Assembly (NCBI GenBank): GCA_028714675.1
Contig: JAQTLV010000003.1
Location: forward strand, 283,031 to 347,030
Direction: 5' to 3'
Source of the DNA: Sulfurovaceae bacterium
GTDB lineage: Bacteria > Campylobacterota > Campylobacteria > Campylobacterales > Sulfurovaceae
Length of the DNA: 64,000 bases
Shown here: one piece after another, positions 19,678-28,898 of the stretch
How the letters are laid out: each line of letters starts with the position of its first letter
How positions within the stretch are numbered: the first letter of the stretch is position 1
The notes under the pieces: model-generated
The model's database searches: none
Told to the model about the DNA's origin: nothing
What the model saw: only the letters and a program-made list of their open reading frames with translations
Translations under genes and position numbers: made by a program

Positions 19678-20346
19678 ATGAACAAAAAAATAATCAAATA
19701 CATCCTTATAGCCATACCATTACTATTTTTAGCAAAATGGGGAATTGAAACTGTAATCTACGACTCAAATAAAATCCCAGATGTTAATCCACATCCGACA
19801 CAGAAAGTGAGGATATACGGTAAGTTTCCATTTAAAGATGATGTAAATTTGAATATTAGAATCAATTATTTAACTACGAATCCTAAGTGTGAATATGTGA
19901 CAAGTTGGATTGCCGGGACGACACCTCGCCCAAGACATAAAGAAATTTTTTTTAGTACAACAATTACAAAAAATAGTAATTATGAAGCAATAGCTTATTT
20001 GGATTCATTTTTAGAGGGACCTTGCCGATGGCATGCTTCTTCTATTTCGGCTTCATTGCTTAGTAATGGTAAAAGATTGGCTATTGAAGGAGAAACAATA
20101 TCACACAATAAAAGGCAACCATCAGATATATACATAGCAGATATAGATCAAAAAAATATGGATGAGAATAGTAGTGTACACACAATAAGATGCACCAAAG
20201 AAACACATCAAAGAAAATGGGCGAAACTTATATGTATAAACAAAGTCGATGAGCAAAAAATAATCAATTCTTTACAAAAAGAAATAGAAATTAATTTTAT
20301 TGATATGGGATTGAATGTTTCTCGTGAAGATTTATTGAAAGATTAA
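19678..20346 (+). CDS. Hypothetical membrane-anchored protein
   Basis: A 222-residue protein with one N-terminal hydrophobic segment (about 5-23) and a hydrophilic remainder containing Cys residues near 65, 117 and 165 and a proline-rich KIPDVNPHPTQK linker, suggesting a periplasmic body held by a membrane anchor. I recognise no family. It is followed 14 bp later by a Shine-Dalgarno plus ATG that runs into the second REP copy, so it may once have been the first gene of a pair (for example an effector/immunity-type pair); that is a guess. Confidence 0.6.
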   Translation: MNKKIIKYILIAIPLLFLAKWGIETVIYDSNKIPDVNPHPTQKVRIYGKFPFKDDVNLNIRINYLTTNPKCEYVTSWIAGTTPRPRHKEIFFSTTITKNSNYEAIAYLDSFLEGPCRWHASSISASLLSNGKRLAIEGETISHNKRQPSDIYIADIDQKNMDENSSVHTIRCTKETHQRKWAKLICINKVDEQKIINSLQKEIEINFIDMGLNVSREDLLKD

Positions 20347-20360
20347 AAAAAGGATAAAAG

Positions 20361-20417
20361 ATGGGCAAAATAACTGAATTAGAAGGTGCAATTTTCTCTC
20401 GTTCCACCTCTCTGTAG
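20361..20417 (+). pseudogene. Truncated gene start interrupted by REP/RAYT cassette
   Basis: AAAGGATAAAAG precedes an ATG that opens 18 codons (MGKITELEGAIF then residues encoded by the REP) before a TAG inside the REP palindrome at 20398-20428. The good ribosome-binding site, tight 14-bp spacing after the preceding gene and abrupt change of sequence at the REP suggest the 5' end of a gene cut off by insertion of the REP-RAYT unit. No continuation is seen after the cassette. Confidence 0.4.
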
Positions 20418-20428
20418 GTGGAATGCAT
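20398..20428 (+). repeat. REP-like palindrome, copy 2 (forward)
   Basis: Same 31-bp element as copy 1 with one loop change (CTCTGT instead of CTCCGT). It lies 79 bp upstream of the RAYT start and is in opposite orientation to copies 3 and 4, so the transposase gene is bracketed by inverted repeats. Confidence 0.88.
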
Positions 20429-20507
20429 ACTAAACTAAAGCTAGAACAAAATATGACAATTTGACATATTTTACTTTTCCATCTAAAAATTAGCATATTA
20501 TATTATT

Positions 20508-21041
20508 ATGGGAAGAAGTAGATATAAAATATATGAACCAACACATCCGCACTTTGTAACATGCACGATATTGCATTGGTTACCATTATTCACTAGACAA
20601 GAGAGTGTAGATATTATTCTGCAATGCTTTAGATACCTTCAACAAAATGATAATCTTAAACTCTATGCTTATGTAATATTAGAAAATCATATTCATATGG
20701 TAGTTCGAAGTAATGATATTAGTAAAAGCATGGAATCATTTAAAAAATATACTGCCAATGAATTATTAAAACTCTTACAAAAAGAAAATATTAAAACAAT
20801 ACTCAATCAATTAAGATTTTATAAAAAAGCATATAGAGTAGATAAAGTGTATCAAATATGGGAAGAGGGTTATCATCCTAAGCTTATGCAAACAGATGCT
20901 ATGATGATAAACAAGATAAACTATATCCATCAAAATCCTGTAAAGCGTGGATATGTAGATGAAGCTACACATTGGCGATATAGTAGTGCAAGAGATTATG
21001 AAGGCATGAGAGGATTGATTGATATTGAACGATTTTGGTGA
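20508..21041 (+). mobile_element. REP-associated tyrosine transposase (RAYT, Y1 family)
   Basis: A 177-residue single-strand transposase related to IS200/IS605 TnpA. The metal-binding His-Ile-His is at 61-63 (LENHIHMVV), the putative catalytic tyrosine is Tyr139 in NKINYIHQNPVKRGYV, and HWRYSSARDY follows. RAYT proteins recognise and process REP palindromes. Here four REP copies surround the gene, two forward upstream and two reverse downstream, as expected for a source cassette. No Shine-Dalgarno is obvious before the ATG. Confidence 0.93.
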
Positions 21042-21043
21042 CT

Positions 21044-21074
21044 ATGCATTCCACCTACGGAGAGGTGGAACGAG
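21044..21074 (-). repeat. REP-like palindrome, copy 3 (reverse)
   Basis: Exact reverse complement of copy 1 over the 31-bp core (ATGCATTCCACCT...AGGTGGAACGAG). It begins 2 bp after the RAYT stop codon. Confidence 0.88.
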
Positions 21075-21111
21075 AAAGGGGATTGATTGATGTTTAACGA
21101 TTCTGGTGACT

Positions 21112-21142
21112 ATACATTCCACCTACGGAGAGGTGGAACGAG
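21112..21142 (-). repeat. REP-like palindrome, copy 4 (reverse)
   Basis: Reverse-orientation copy, one base different from copy 3 (ATACAT instead of ATGCAT at the outer flank). It ends 20 bp from the stop codon of the convergent small gene at 21163, so it could serve as that gene's transcription end. Confidence 0.88.
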
Positions 21143-21162
21143 AAAAGGAATTGTTATAATTC

Positions 21163-21375
21163 TTAAAACTCAAAGCCTCCGCTTTGTCCTTTATTCATAC
21201 TTTCATAAACAGCTTTGACATACGCTTCTCTAGTTTCACAATCAAACATAAGTTCGCATTTCGAGCAACTCTCCAATCCTTTGGATTTTTGACACTCTGT
21301 GAGCTTTTCTAGCTCTGTCTCGAGTTTTTCTTCCCAAATATCTTTTACAACTTCATTTATTTCACTCAAATTCAA
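21163..21375 (-). CDS. Small conserved Cys-containing protein
   Basis: A 70-residue acidic, helical protein with a C-terminal cysteine cluster (Cys at about 28, 37, 40 and 46; [16 protein letters not shown]), suggesting metal binding. Its start overlaps the end of fbp by 4 bp (ATGA type), so the two are translationally coupled. I recognise it only as a small protein often located beside fbp or mobB in Campylobacterota; function unknown. Confidence 0.7.
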   Translation of the reverse strand: MNLSEINEVVKDIWEEKLETELEKLTECQKSKGLESCSKCELMFDCETREAYVKAVYESMNKGQSGGFEF

Positions 21376-22217
21376 ACTCCATAAGCTTTTTTAAGAGCTT
21401 CGATTTCATATTTTGAGCCAAAAAAGCATGGACTTGTATCATGTACAAATGATGGCTGGAGCGACAATAAACTCTCGCCTTTATCATTTATCGCCATTCC
21501 ACCAGCACTCTCATACACAAGCGCAAAAGGCAACACTTCAAACAGTTCTCTTAGTTTTCCATTTGGCTTATCAGTAGTGCCAGGATAACTAAAAAGCCCA
21601 CCGCCTTTTAAAAGTATCTGATGAAGATCAGGCACCATTCCACCACTATATCTAAGTCTATATCCTTCTTTAAATAGAGAATCTATAAAGTTTTTATGAG
21701 TTGATGTCCAGTTTTGTTGTGTTCCGCCAGGAGCATTTAGTTTGCCTTTTTCTTTTAGGGCAATTTCGCCAATTTGTACAAATTTACCACCCATGTATCT
21801 ATAATGAATAGGTTTTTTGCCTCTTTGACAAATCACAAGCTCTATTCTAGGTCCATATACTACATAAGCAGAAGCTACAAGTCCATTTCCATCTAAAGTA
21901 TTTTCATATATGCCAAATATAGAGCCTACGGATAAATCTACATCAACAAGGCTAGAGCCATCAAGAGGATCATAGCATACAGTATATGTACCATTTTCAT
22001 TCAATACACTTATACCTTCTTTTTCTTCACTAACTATGGCATTTATCGATGAAACATTTTTAAAAGCTTCTTCGATTATGAGATCGCTTTGAACATCAAG
22101 TTTTAGTTGATCTTCTCCTGAGCTATTTGAACTTTGGCTATATCCCAAATCGGAATTTTTTATCGCATTATCAATTTTTAGTGCTATATCTTTTATACTT
22201 TCAAAAATTGTATCCAT
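21372..22217 (-). CDS. fbp: Fructose-1,6-bisphosphatase class 1
   Basis: A 281-residue enzyme that removes the C1 phosphate from fructose 1,6-bisphosphate in gluconeogenesis. Metal- and substrate-binding motifs are visible: VSEEKEG (about 75), [21 protein letters not shown] (starting near 95; the first half is the family signature) and the C-terminal GGLFSYPG. The start at 22217 is the second of two adjacent in-frame ATGs, with AAGGAG 5 bp upstream; it overlaps the mobB stop codon. Confidence 0.94.
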   Translation of the reverse strand: MDTIFESIKDIALKIDNAIKNSDLGYSQSSNSSGEDQLKLDVQSDLIIEEAFKNVSSINAIVSEEKEGISVLNENGTYTVCYDPLDGSSLVDVDLSVGSIFGIYENTLDGNGLVASAYVVYGPRIELVICQRGKKPIHYRYMGGKFVQIGEIALKEKGKLNAPGGTQQNWTSTHKNFIDSLFKEGYRLRYSGGMVPDLHQILLKGGGLFSYPGTTDKPNGKLRELFEVLPFALVYESAGGMAINDKGESLLSLQPSFVHDTSPCFFGSKYEIEALKKAYGV

Positions 22218-22708
22218 CATATCTCCTTGCCATTTTTTAAAATCCACTCTATGATACTTTGCGGATTATTTAGATCCATTATCTCCAACTTTTGCGGTAA
22301 ATTGTATTTGCTTATATCTGTACTATCATCTACCGCCAATGCTTCACTAAAGCCTAGATAACTTTCATCTATCTCGCCTCTTGCTATGCATATTCTAGGA
22401 AGCGGCAAGTTTTTAAGTCCTTCAACTAGTAAAATATCTATATCGCCAAACATAGAAACTATTTCATCTAATTCCTTTTGTCTATGAGAAAAATATGTTG
22501 TCCTAGTTGGCGAAACGACTGCTACTTCGGCACCTGTATCAAAAAATTTGAAGCTATCTTTTCCCTCTTTGTCAAAAACTGCTTTGTCTTTTGGGTCATG
22601 TTTTATGATACCAATTTTGTATTTTGTATTTAAAATTGTAGAAATTTTTTCTATTATAGTCGTTTTACCGCTATTTGATACGCCAGTAAATGCTACTGCT
22701 AATGCCAT
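22217..22708 (-). CDS. mobB: Molybdopterin-guanine dinucleotide biosynthesis adaptor protein
   Basis: A 163-residue P-loop GTPase-like protein. Walker A is GVSNSGKTT (about 9-17), followed by the KHDPKD segment and [14 protein letters not shown] (about 93-106) typical of MobB. It assists MobA in making the bis-MGD cofactor for molybdo- and tungsto-enzymes. The gene directly precedes and overlaps fbp; GGAG lies 6 bp before its ATG. Confidence 0.92.
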   Translation of the reverse strand: MALAVAFTGVSNSGKTTIIEKISTILNTKYKIGIIKHDPKDKAVFDKEGKDSFKFFDTGAEVAVVSPTRTTYFSHRQKELDEIVSMFGDIDILLVEGLKNLPLPRICIARGEIDESYLGFSEALAVDDSTDISKYNLPQKLEIMDLNNPQSIIEWILKNGKEI

Positions 22709-22796
22709 GTCTGCTCCAAAATCTATTTGAAAATTATACTTAAAAGTTCATTGAAACTATGTTAAAATACTATTTTAGATTTGATGGGATTTTAAT

Positions 22797-23270
22797 ATGT
22801 TAAAAATAATTTTTAGTTTTTGTGTTGTTGCCATTTTTTTGGCTGGATGCTCTAGTAAAGAAAATGATTCTTTGTTAAATGATTTTAACAATAAACGAGA
22901 TAAATTTGAACAAATCCAAAATACAAACAAAGTTACAATCTCACAAAATGGCAGAGTTGTAGGTTTTATAACAGGACTTTATCAACTAGATGCTAAATAT
23001 GAGAAGTTCTTAGTAGGTGTATATGCTCAAGAAGAATTACAAAATCTACACTTTGCATTAGATGGGAAAGATACTTTAAGAGTTGAAGAGTTGCAAAATA
23101 GTGACTATAGACTAAAACAAATGCCACTAAAAAACAAATGGAGTAGATACTTTGAAGTGACTTTTATCAAAAGTAACTCAAATGTCATGAAGCTTAATAT
23201 TATAAATGGAAAAATTTGGAGTCAAGAGATGATATTTTCAAAAGTACCAAATTATCTAAATTCAAAATAA
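22797..23270 (+). CDS. Hypothetical lipoprotein
   Basis: A 157-residue protein with a signal peptide ending in the lipobox LAGC (Cys18), so it is predicted to be lipid-anchored. The mature part is a small mixed alpha/beta domain without a motif I recognise. Its own promoter is likely in the divergent gap with mobB (TTAAAATACTATTTTAGAT region at about 22760-22780). Confidence 0.75.
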   Translation: MLKIIFSFCVVAIFLAGCSSKENDSLLNDFNNKRDKFEQIQNTNKVTISQNGRVVGFITGLYQLDAKYEKFLVGVYAQEELQNLHFALDGKDTLRVEELQNSDYRLKQMPLKNKWSRYFEVTFIKSNSNVMKLNIINGKIWSQEMIFSKVPNYLNSK

Positions 23271-23277
23271 CTTATTT

Positions 23278-23670
23278 TTAGTTTACTTTATATAATTGCA
23301 CAACAAGTAAATATCCCAATGCACTAAGGGCTATCGTGCCTATCAAGTTTATAGCTATATTACTAAAAGCTTGTAAAAATTTTCCAGATTCAAGTAAAAA
23401 AAAGCTTTCAATAGCAAAAGTTGAATATGTAGTAAGCGCACCTAAAAAACCTGTAACCAAAAAGCTTTTTATGTTTGGTGGCAGTGTAGGGTGATGATGA
23501 AAGTATGCGAACAGCATACCTATTATCAAACTTCCTGATAAGTTGACCATGATGGTTCCGTATGGAAGATAATTACTAAAGTTTTTTGAAGCAAAGCCAT
23601 TTACGAGCATTCTAGCAATTGCACCGAGTGCTCCACCACTACCTACCGCGATTATTAAACCTAAGTTCAT
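23278..23670 (-). CDS. crcB: Fluoride channel CrcB/Fluc
   Basis: A 130-residue membrane protein with four transmembrane segments. Family hallmarks are visible: GGALGAIARM (about 13-22), PYGTIMVNLSGSLIIG (about 36-51) with the key Asn, and TGFLGALTTYSTFAIES (about 73-89) containing the channel Phe/Thr/Ser track. It exports toxic fluoride as a dual-topology dimer. It overlaps the upstream acyltransferase by 32 bp, so it has no own leader and no fluoride riboswitch. Confidence 0.93.
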   Translation of the reverse strand: MNLGLIIAVGSGGALGAIARMLVNGFASKNFSNYLPYGTIMVNLSGSLIIGMLFAYFHHHPTLPPNIKSFLVTGFLGALTTYSTFAIESFFLLESGKFLQAFSNIAINLIGTIALSALGYLLVVQLYKVN

Positions 23671-24352
23671 CGTCTATAGCCTCCTGCATTTTCTTTTGAA
23701 TATCTTCATACCAATCCTCGCTAGAGTTTTCAACATCAATAAGCGGCAAAAAATTAAAAACTACATCGCTTTTATGACTTGTCTTTTTTGATTCGTCTAT
23801 AAGCATTCTACTTCCAGTAACAACAACAGGCTGAATTTTTAAATGTAGCTTTTCGGACAATATCTTTGCACCTGATTTGAAATTAAGAAGTTTTTGACTT
23901 TTAGACCTTGTGCCTTCTGGGAAAATAACAACTTTTCTATGAAGTGTTTCAAGAGAAAACTTTACATCGTTTATAAGTTTCAAAATTGTTCTTTTACTTT
24001 CTCTATCAACCGATATCATTTCTCCCAATTTTAACAGTTGTCCTATATATGGAATCTCAAATAATTCTTTTTTTGCCATCCATCTTAAATGATTTGTTTG
24101 CAATGACTCCATCGCTATGATATCCACAATACCTTGATGATTTAAAATATACATATCTGCATCTAAATCCATCTTCCCAACTTTAATCGCTCTACTGCCA
24201 AGCAAAAACATAATAATACGATTTAGCTTATGCATAATGATGCCTTTATGTTTTCTAAAAAGAAACACAAGAGGAATCATAAAAAATACAACTACAGTAA
24301 AAATTACAAATGCACTCCAAAAAAATCTAATTTTGGATAAAAAGAAACTCAA
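23639..24352 (-). CDS. Lysophospholipid acyltransferase (PlsC family), second copy
   Basis: A 237-residue acyltransferase with an N-terminal membrane hairpin, catalytic NHQGIVD (about 71-77) and FPEGTRSKSQ (about 143-152). It shares the fold but little detailed sequence with the PlsC at 11433-12047. A TTG start overlaps the purQ stop (TTGA). Its position between purQ and crcB suggests operon packing rather than shared pathway. Confidence 0.85.
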   Translation of the reverse strand: MSFFLSKIRFFWSAFVIFTVVVFFMIPLVFLFRKHKGIIMHKLNRIIMFLLGSRAIKVGKMDLDADMYILNHQGIVDIIAMESLQTNHLRWMAKKELFEIPYIGQLLKLGEMISVDRESKRTILKLINDVKFSLETLHRKVVIFPEGTRSKSQKLLNFKSGAKILSEKLHLKIQPVVVTGSRMLIDESKKTSHKSDVVFNFLPLIDVENSSEDWYEDIQKKMQEAIDDELRFNNRGR

Positions 24353-25020
24353 TTTTCAAAACCTTTTAGCATTTTGACTCCATCATCACTTCCAAGAAGC
24401 ATTTCTATAGCACGCTCTGGATGAGGCATAAGACCAAAAACATTTTTTGTTTCATTACAAATACCAGCAATTGCTTCAACTGAACCATTTATGGAATCTT
24501 CATTTCCATTTTCATCACAATATTTCAATAGCACTTGCCCGTTTGCTTTCATCTTTGCTAAATTCTCATCATCAACATAATAATTTCCATCAGCATGAGC
24601 TATAGGTATATGTAAAACTTCATCTTTTTTGCATTTTTTCAAAAAAGTATTATCAGTTGATACAACTTTTAGGTGTTGATACTTTGATATAAAATGCAAA
24701 TTCGTATTTCTTTTTAATGCACCAGGAAGCAAGTTTGCTTCGGTTAAAATCTGAAATCCATTGCAAATACCAAGCACCTTGCCTCCATTGGCAGCAAATT
24801 TACTTACCTCTTGCATAACAGGAGCAAATCTAGCGATAGAACCTGATCTTAGATAGTCACCATATGAAAATCCACCTGGAACTACAACTAAATCAACATT
24901 ATCTGGTAATGTTTTATCATTGTGCCAAATTATTTGTGTAGTATGTCCTAATTTTTCAAATGCATACTGCGTATCAAACTCGCAGTTTGTACCAGGAAAG
25001 CGTAAAATTGCTACATTCAT
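24349..25020 (-). CDS. purQ: Phosphoribosylformylglycinamidine synthase subunit PurQ
   Basis: A 223-residue class I glutamine amidotransferase. The nucleophile is the Cys in LGICNGFQIL (about 83-92), and the catalytic His-Pro-Glu is in GLMPHPERA near the C-terminus. It supplies ammonia to PurL for the fourth step of purine synthesis. The genes purC, purS and purQ overlap one another by 4 bp; the large subunit PurL is not in this window. Confidence 0.95.
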   Translation of the reverse strand: MNVAILRFPGTNCEFDTQYAFEKLGHTTQIIWHNDKTLPDNVDLVVVPGGFSYGDYLRSGSIARFAPVMQEVSKFAANGGKVLGICNGFQILTEANLLPGALKRNTNLHFISKYQHLKVVSTDNTFLKKCKKDEVLHIPIAHADGNYYVDDENLAKMKANGQVLLKYCDENGNEDSINGSVEAIAGICNETKNVFGLMPHPERAIEMLLGSDDGVKMLKGFEN

Positions 25021-25250
25021 GGTTTAAGCTCGAAATCATAATCTTCTATAACGGTATTAGCAAGAAGTGTTTCGCACATCTCTTTAATCATATCAGGAGT
25101 AGTACTGCTATCAACATCAAGTACTATTTGTTTGCCTATTCTAACATCGTTTATACCTTTAAATCCAAGAGAACCAAGTGCATGGTGAGCTGCTTTTCCT
25201 TGTGGATCAAGAACTCCTTGTTTAAGATACACATTTACGATTGCTTTCAT
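25017..25250 (-). CDS. purS: Phosphoribosylformylglycinamidine synthase subunit PurS
   Basis: A 77-residue protein with the PurS pattern: [26 protein letters not shown] split across residues 4-29 and a C-terminal [12 protein letters not shown]. PurS bridges PurQ and the small-type PurL. The presence of purS implies a three-part FGAM synthase as in Bacillus, rather than the fused enterobacterial enzyme. Confidence 0.95.
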   Translation of the reverse strand: MKAIVNVYLKQGVLDPQGKAAHHALGSLGFKGINDVRIGKQIVLDVDSSTTPDMIKEMCETLLANTVIEDYDFELKP

Positions 25251-25966
25251 TTATTACTCCCTAAAATTCTTTTTAATACCTCTTCATATGCTACCTTTAA
25301 ACCACCGAGACCTTGTCTAAATCTATCTTTATCCATTTTTTCGCCAGTGGTGCTATCCCATAATCTAAAATTATCTGGGCTTAACTCGTCTATTAAAATA
25401 ATATTATTGTTGATATCTCTTCCAAACTCTAATTTAAAATCAACCAATGTGAGATTTAATTTTGCATAAAAATCTTTCAATAACACATTTATCTTTCTAG
25501 CAATATATCTTATATATTCAAGCTCACTCTCATCTCTTATGAGTTTTAGTATCAAACAATGTTGGTCATTTAATTTTGGATCTCCAAGCTCATCATTTTT
25601 ATAATCAAACTCAACAAGCGTAAACGGAAGAACTTCCCCGTCTTTAATCCCTAGATTTCTACTTAAACTACCAGTTGCTATATTTCTAACAATAACTTCT
25701 ATTTTTATTACTTCTGCTTTTTTGTGCAACATATGATTATCATCTATCATTTTTACAAAATGCGTACTTATACCTTTGTTTTCTAGATATTCGAAAAGTT
25801 GTGCAGAAATTTTATTGTTTAATGCACCTTTCCCTTCTTCAACAGCCTTTTTTTCACCATTAAACGCAGTTAACTCGTCTTTAAACTCTGAGATATATAG
25901 GTTTTCATCTTGCGTTGTCCATATTTTTTTTGCTTTCCCCTCGTAAAGAAGCATTGCTTTTGTCAT
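25247..25966 (-). CDS. purC: Phosphoribosylaminoimidazole-succinocarboxamide synthase
   Basis: A 239-residue SAICAR synthetase. The N-terminal [11 protein letters not shown] (about 6-16), [20 protein letters not shown] region (about 90-105) and [14 protein letters not shown] (about 190-203) are family signatures. It joins aspartate to CAIR using ATP. It overlaps ctpA upstream and purS downstream by 4 bp each. Confidence 0.96.
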   Translation of the reverse strand: MTKAMLLYEGKAKKIWTTQDENLYISEFKDELTAFNGEKKAVEEGKGALNNKISAQLFEYLENKGISTHFVKMIDDNHMLHKKAEVIKIEVIVRNIATGSLSRNLGIKDGEVLPFTLVEFDYKNDELGDPKLNDQHCLILKLIRDESELEYIRYIARKINVLLKDFYAKLNLTLVDFKLEFGRDINNNIILIDELSPDNFRLWDSTTGEKMDKDRFRQGLGGLKVAYEEVLKRILGSNK

Positions 25967-27303
25967 TTTTTTCTTCCCTCTGTAATAATTAACGCTTTTA
26001 ATATATCGCTCGCACCTTTTAGCTGTGAATCTTTGTTTATTTCAGATTCACTCATATTGTTTCCTTTGTTTGAAAGTGTATTTTGCATAACCTCAGGAGT
26101 AGTGTTATTTGAATCACTAACTGTTAAATGCTTGTCTAGCTCACTCTCTTTGATTAAACTATTATTACTTGCATCTCCATTGGTTATAGAACCAAGATGA
26201 ATAACAACATCAGGATCTACACCTTTGGCTTGTATAGATCTTCCGCTTGGCAAGTAATATCTAGCAACAGTCAATCTAAGTCCTTCCTCGTTTCCTATAG
26301 GAATAACAGCTTGAACACTTCCTTTGCCAAATGTTTTTTCGCCTACAACTACAGCACGTTTAAGATCTTGTAATGCACCACTTACAATTTCACTTGCACT
26401 AGCACTTCCACCATCAACCAAAACTACCATAGGTGTTTTAACATCATCTTTATCTGCTTTTGCATTAAATGTTATATTCTCTGCTTTGCTTCGTCCTTTT
26501 TGAGAAACAATTACACCTTTATCAACAAAAAGATCAACTAGTCCTACAGCTTGGTCTAAAAGCCCGCCAGGATTGCTTCTAAGGTCTAAAACTATACCTT
26601 TTGCTTTTGAATATTTTGTAAGTGCTTTTTTAACTTCTTTTACTACATTTTGATCAAAAGATGTAACTTGAATATATAGCAAATCACCATCTATAACTTT
26701 TGCAAATACTGACTGAACTTTTATTATTGCTCGGTTTATTTTGATTTCACGAGGTTTTGTTTCATTTTTTCTAAGAATTGTTAGTGTTATGCTACTTCCA
26801 GGCTTGCCCCTCATGATGCTAACCGCTTCATCTATATTCATACCCATTGTGGCTTTATTATCAAGTTTGATGATTATATCACCAGCTTTAACACCAGCTT
26901 TGTAAGCAGGAGTGTCTTGAATAGGTGCAATAACGGTAAGTGACCCATCTTTCATTCCTACAGATATTCCAAGACCTCCGAATTCACCTTTTGTGTGAAC
27001 ATTTAAGTCTTTATACTCTTTTTTATCCATATAAGATGAATGAGCATCAAGGTTACTCATGAGTCCTTTTAAGGCTTTGTCAACAAGTTCTGTTGTATTT
27101 GTTTCATCAACATATTCATGTTCAATTAAATTTAAAATTTTTGTAAATTTTATATAAGCTTCAAGTTTTTCTTTTGAAATAGTTTGATTTTGCTGTGTTT
27201 GTTCAACAACTGGAGGCTCGGCATTGGCGTTTAATCCAATATAATAACTACCGATTGCAACTGCTATAGACGACAATATAAATGGTTTTGTTTTGTTAGT
27301 CAT
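25963..27303 (-). CDS. ctpA: Carboxy-terminal processing protease (S41 family)
   Basis: A 446-residue periplasmic serine protease. An N-terminal hydrophobic segment (about 8-27) serves as signal/anchor; a PDZ domain (about 110-190) includes GGLGISVG; the catalytic Ser is in [15 protein letters not shown] and the Lys in [11 protein letters not shown]. The C-terminal 60 residues are polar, low-complexity and Ser/Asn-rich, longer than usual. It degrades or trims periplasmic proteins from their C-termini. Confidence 0.92.
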   Translation of the reverse strand: MTNKTKPFILSSIAVAIGSYYIGLNANAEPPVVEQTQQNQTISKEKLEAYIKFTKILNLIEHEYVDETNTTELVDKALKGLMSNLDAHSSYMDKKEYKDLNVHTKGEFGGLGISVGMKDGSLTVIAPIQDTPAYKAGVKAGDIIIKLDNKATMGMNIDEAVSIMRGKPGSSITLTILRKNETKPREIKINRAIIKVQSVFAKVIDGDLLYIQVTSFDQNVVKEVKKALTKYSKAKGIVLDLRSNPGGLLDQAVGLVDLFVDKGVIVSQKGRSKAENITFNAKADKDDVKTPMVVLVDGGSASASEIVSGALQDLKRAVVVGEKTFGKGSVQAVIPIGNEEGLRLTVARYYLPSGRSIQAKGVDPDVVIHLGSITNGDASNNSLIKESELDKHLTVSDSNNTTPEVMQNTLSNKGNNMSESEINKDSQLKGASDILKALIITEGRKK

Positions 27304-27413
27304 GCTAATTAATTACCTTTTGCATTCTTTGAGAATAATATTTTATTTAAAAAGCTCTAAATTTATGCTTTTTATTTAGCATATGATACTACATCTTTGA
27401 TGTTAATGAAGGA

Positions 27414-28766
27414 TTAATATATGGTATTTATATTGAAATTTTTGCTTTTTATCTTTATTTTTTGGATTTTTGATAAATTTTTATCCATTTCTTGTTTTTT
27501 TACTGCAATATATGACTTTTTGTCAGTTATTGTTATATCACCTATATTTTTAGCATCAAACCCCAAATCTTTACATAAAGCTCCAAGCAAATCGCCTTTT
27601 CTTAACTTGTCTTTTTTCCCGCCAAAAACACAAATTGTGCCAAAATTACCTTTTACCGTAAAATTCTTGTCTATTGCTAAATTATCTACATTCAGAGGAG
27701 ACAGATCTGGTAAAATCTCTGATGCTAATTTTTCTTCTCTGCTTGTATATAATGATACAGCAATTCCTTCTTTACCAGCTCTTGCTGTTCTGCCTATACG
27801 ATGAGTATATGTTTCGCTCTTAAATGGAATATCAAAGTTAACTACCAACTCTACATCATCTATATCCAATCCCCTAGATGCTACATCTGTTGCGATGAGC
27901 AAAGGCAGTGAACCATTTTTAAACAGCAAAAGTGCTTCATCTCTATCTTTTTGCTCAAAATCTCCATGCAACAAAGCAATATCAAAATGTAAATCTTCTA
28001 AAAAATCAAAAAGACTATTTGCTTCAACTTTTGTGTTGCAAAAAACTATAGTTGATTTTGGCTTGAATGATTTTAAAACAGATAATAGGGCTTGATATTT
28101 ATCTTTTGTTTTATATAAATACTCTTCTATTTCAATAGCACAATCTGTCTGCATTTTTATCATTGTAGGATTTTTCATAATTTTTGAAGCCAATTTTTCT
28201 ATATTTGAAGGATATGTAGCAGAAAAAAGCATCGTTTGTGGTTTATTTTTGATATGACTTATGACCTTTATAATATCATCAAAGAATCCCATATCAAGCA
28301 TCCTGTCGGCTTCATCTAAAACCAAAGTTTCTATATTATCAAGAATCAAAGTTTCTCTAAATAGATGATCATTTAATCTGCCAGCTGTTCCTATAACAAC
28401 ATCGACACCATTTTGCATATTGGCTACTTGACCTCTTAAACTTATGCCACCATAAAGAGTTACAATTTTTAGATTTTGCACAAAAGTCCCAAGGCTTCTA
28501 AAAACAGTTGCTATTTGTTCGCATAGCTCTCTGGTTGGAGCGATAACGAGTACTTTTGGATTTTTATTTTTAGGATTTAATTTTTCTATTATTGGCAATG
28601 CAAAAGATATAGTCTTACCGGAACCTGTTTTGGCTTCTACTATAATGTCTTTGCCAGCAATAATGGCAGGTATTGCCTCTTGTTGTACTAGGGTGAGTGT
28701 ATCTAATCCAAGGTTTTTTACTATATTCTTTAGCTCGTCTTGAATATCTAAATCATTAAAATGCAA
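27414..28766 (-). CDS. dbpA: DEAD-box RNA helicase DbpA-like
   Basis: A 450-residue ATP-dependent RNA helicase. The Q motif, Walker A AKTGSGKT (about 44-51), PTRELCEQ, VLDEADRMLDMGF, SAT and HRIGRTARAG are all present. The C-terminal 80 residues match the DbpA RNA-binding domain, which targets the helix-92 region of 23S rRNA during 50S subunit assembly. It is divergent from clpB. Confidence 0.9.
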   Translation of the reverse strand: MHFNDLDIQDELKNIVKNLGLDTLTLVQQEAIPAIIAGKDIIVEAKTGSGKTISFALPIIEKLNPKNKNPKVLVIAPTRELCEQIATVFRSLGTFVQNLKIVTLYGGISLRGQVANMQNGVDVVIGTAGRLNDHLFRETLILDNIETLVLDEADRMLDMGFFDDIIKVISHIKNKPQTMLFSATYPSNIEKLASKIMKNPTMIKMQTDCAIEIEEYLYKTKDKYQALLSVLKSFKPKSTIVFCNTKVEANSLFDFLEDLHFDIALLHGDFEQKDRDEALLLFKNGSLPLLIATDVASRGLDIDDVELVVNFDIPFKSETYTHRIGRTARAGKEGIAVSLYTSREEKLASEILPDLSPLNVDNLAIDKNFTVKGNFGTICVFGGKKDKLRKGDLLGALCKDLGFDAKNIGDITITDKKSYIAVKKQEMDKNLSKIQKIKIKSKNFNINTIY

Positions 28767-28838
28767 TTTGTCTCTTTTTTGATGGAATTATATCTAAATT
28801 TAATTATTCCATTAGTTAAATATCACAACTCAACAAAC

Positions 28839-28868
28839 TTGACAACACTTGACTAAAAGTTGTATAAT
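28839..28868 (+). promoter_or_regulatory. Sigma-70 promoter of clpB
   Basis: A consensus TTGACA (28839-28844) and TATAAT (28863-28868) are separated by 18 bp, with the clpB ATG 31 bp further on. The surrounding sequence contains several CTTGAC/ACTCAA-like half-sites (about 28828-28853) loosely resembling the HspR (HAIR) operator used for clpB in Campylobacter; the match to a full operator is imperfect. Confidence 0.7.
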
Positions 28869-28898
28869 TTTAAAAACTTTAAAAATTAAGGATTAACT

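Larger units (their letters stand above)
21012..21147 (+). repeat. 68-bp tandem duplication of RAYT 3' end plus REP
   Basis: Positions 21012-21079 and 21080-21147 are near-identical 68-bp units. The first contains the last 10 codons of the RAYT gene and REP copy 3; the second contains a diverged, non-coding copy of those codons and REP copy 4. The differences (for example GATATTGAAC versus GATGTTTAAC) show the duplication is not brand new. This implies the REP spreads together with a piece of the gene end. Confidence 0.85.

Noticed and set aside
19476..21142. A CRISPR-like array from the four repeated palindromes
   Set aside because: The copies are in mixed orientation and irregularly spaced with a transposase gene between them; this is a REP/RAYT pattern.
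23278..24352. A fluoride riboswitch upstream of crcB
   Set aside because: crcB overlaps the preceding acyltransferase gene by 32 bp, leaving no leader, and no riboswitch-like motif was seen.
28825..28862. A full HspR (HAIR) or CIRCE heat-shock operator at clpB
   Set aside because: Only partial CTTGA-type half-sites are present; neither CTTGAGT-N7-ACTCAAG nor the CIRCE palindrome is matched.
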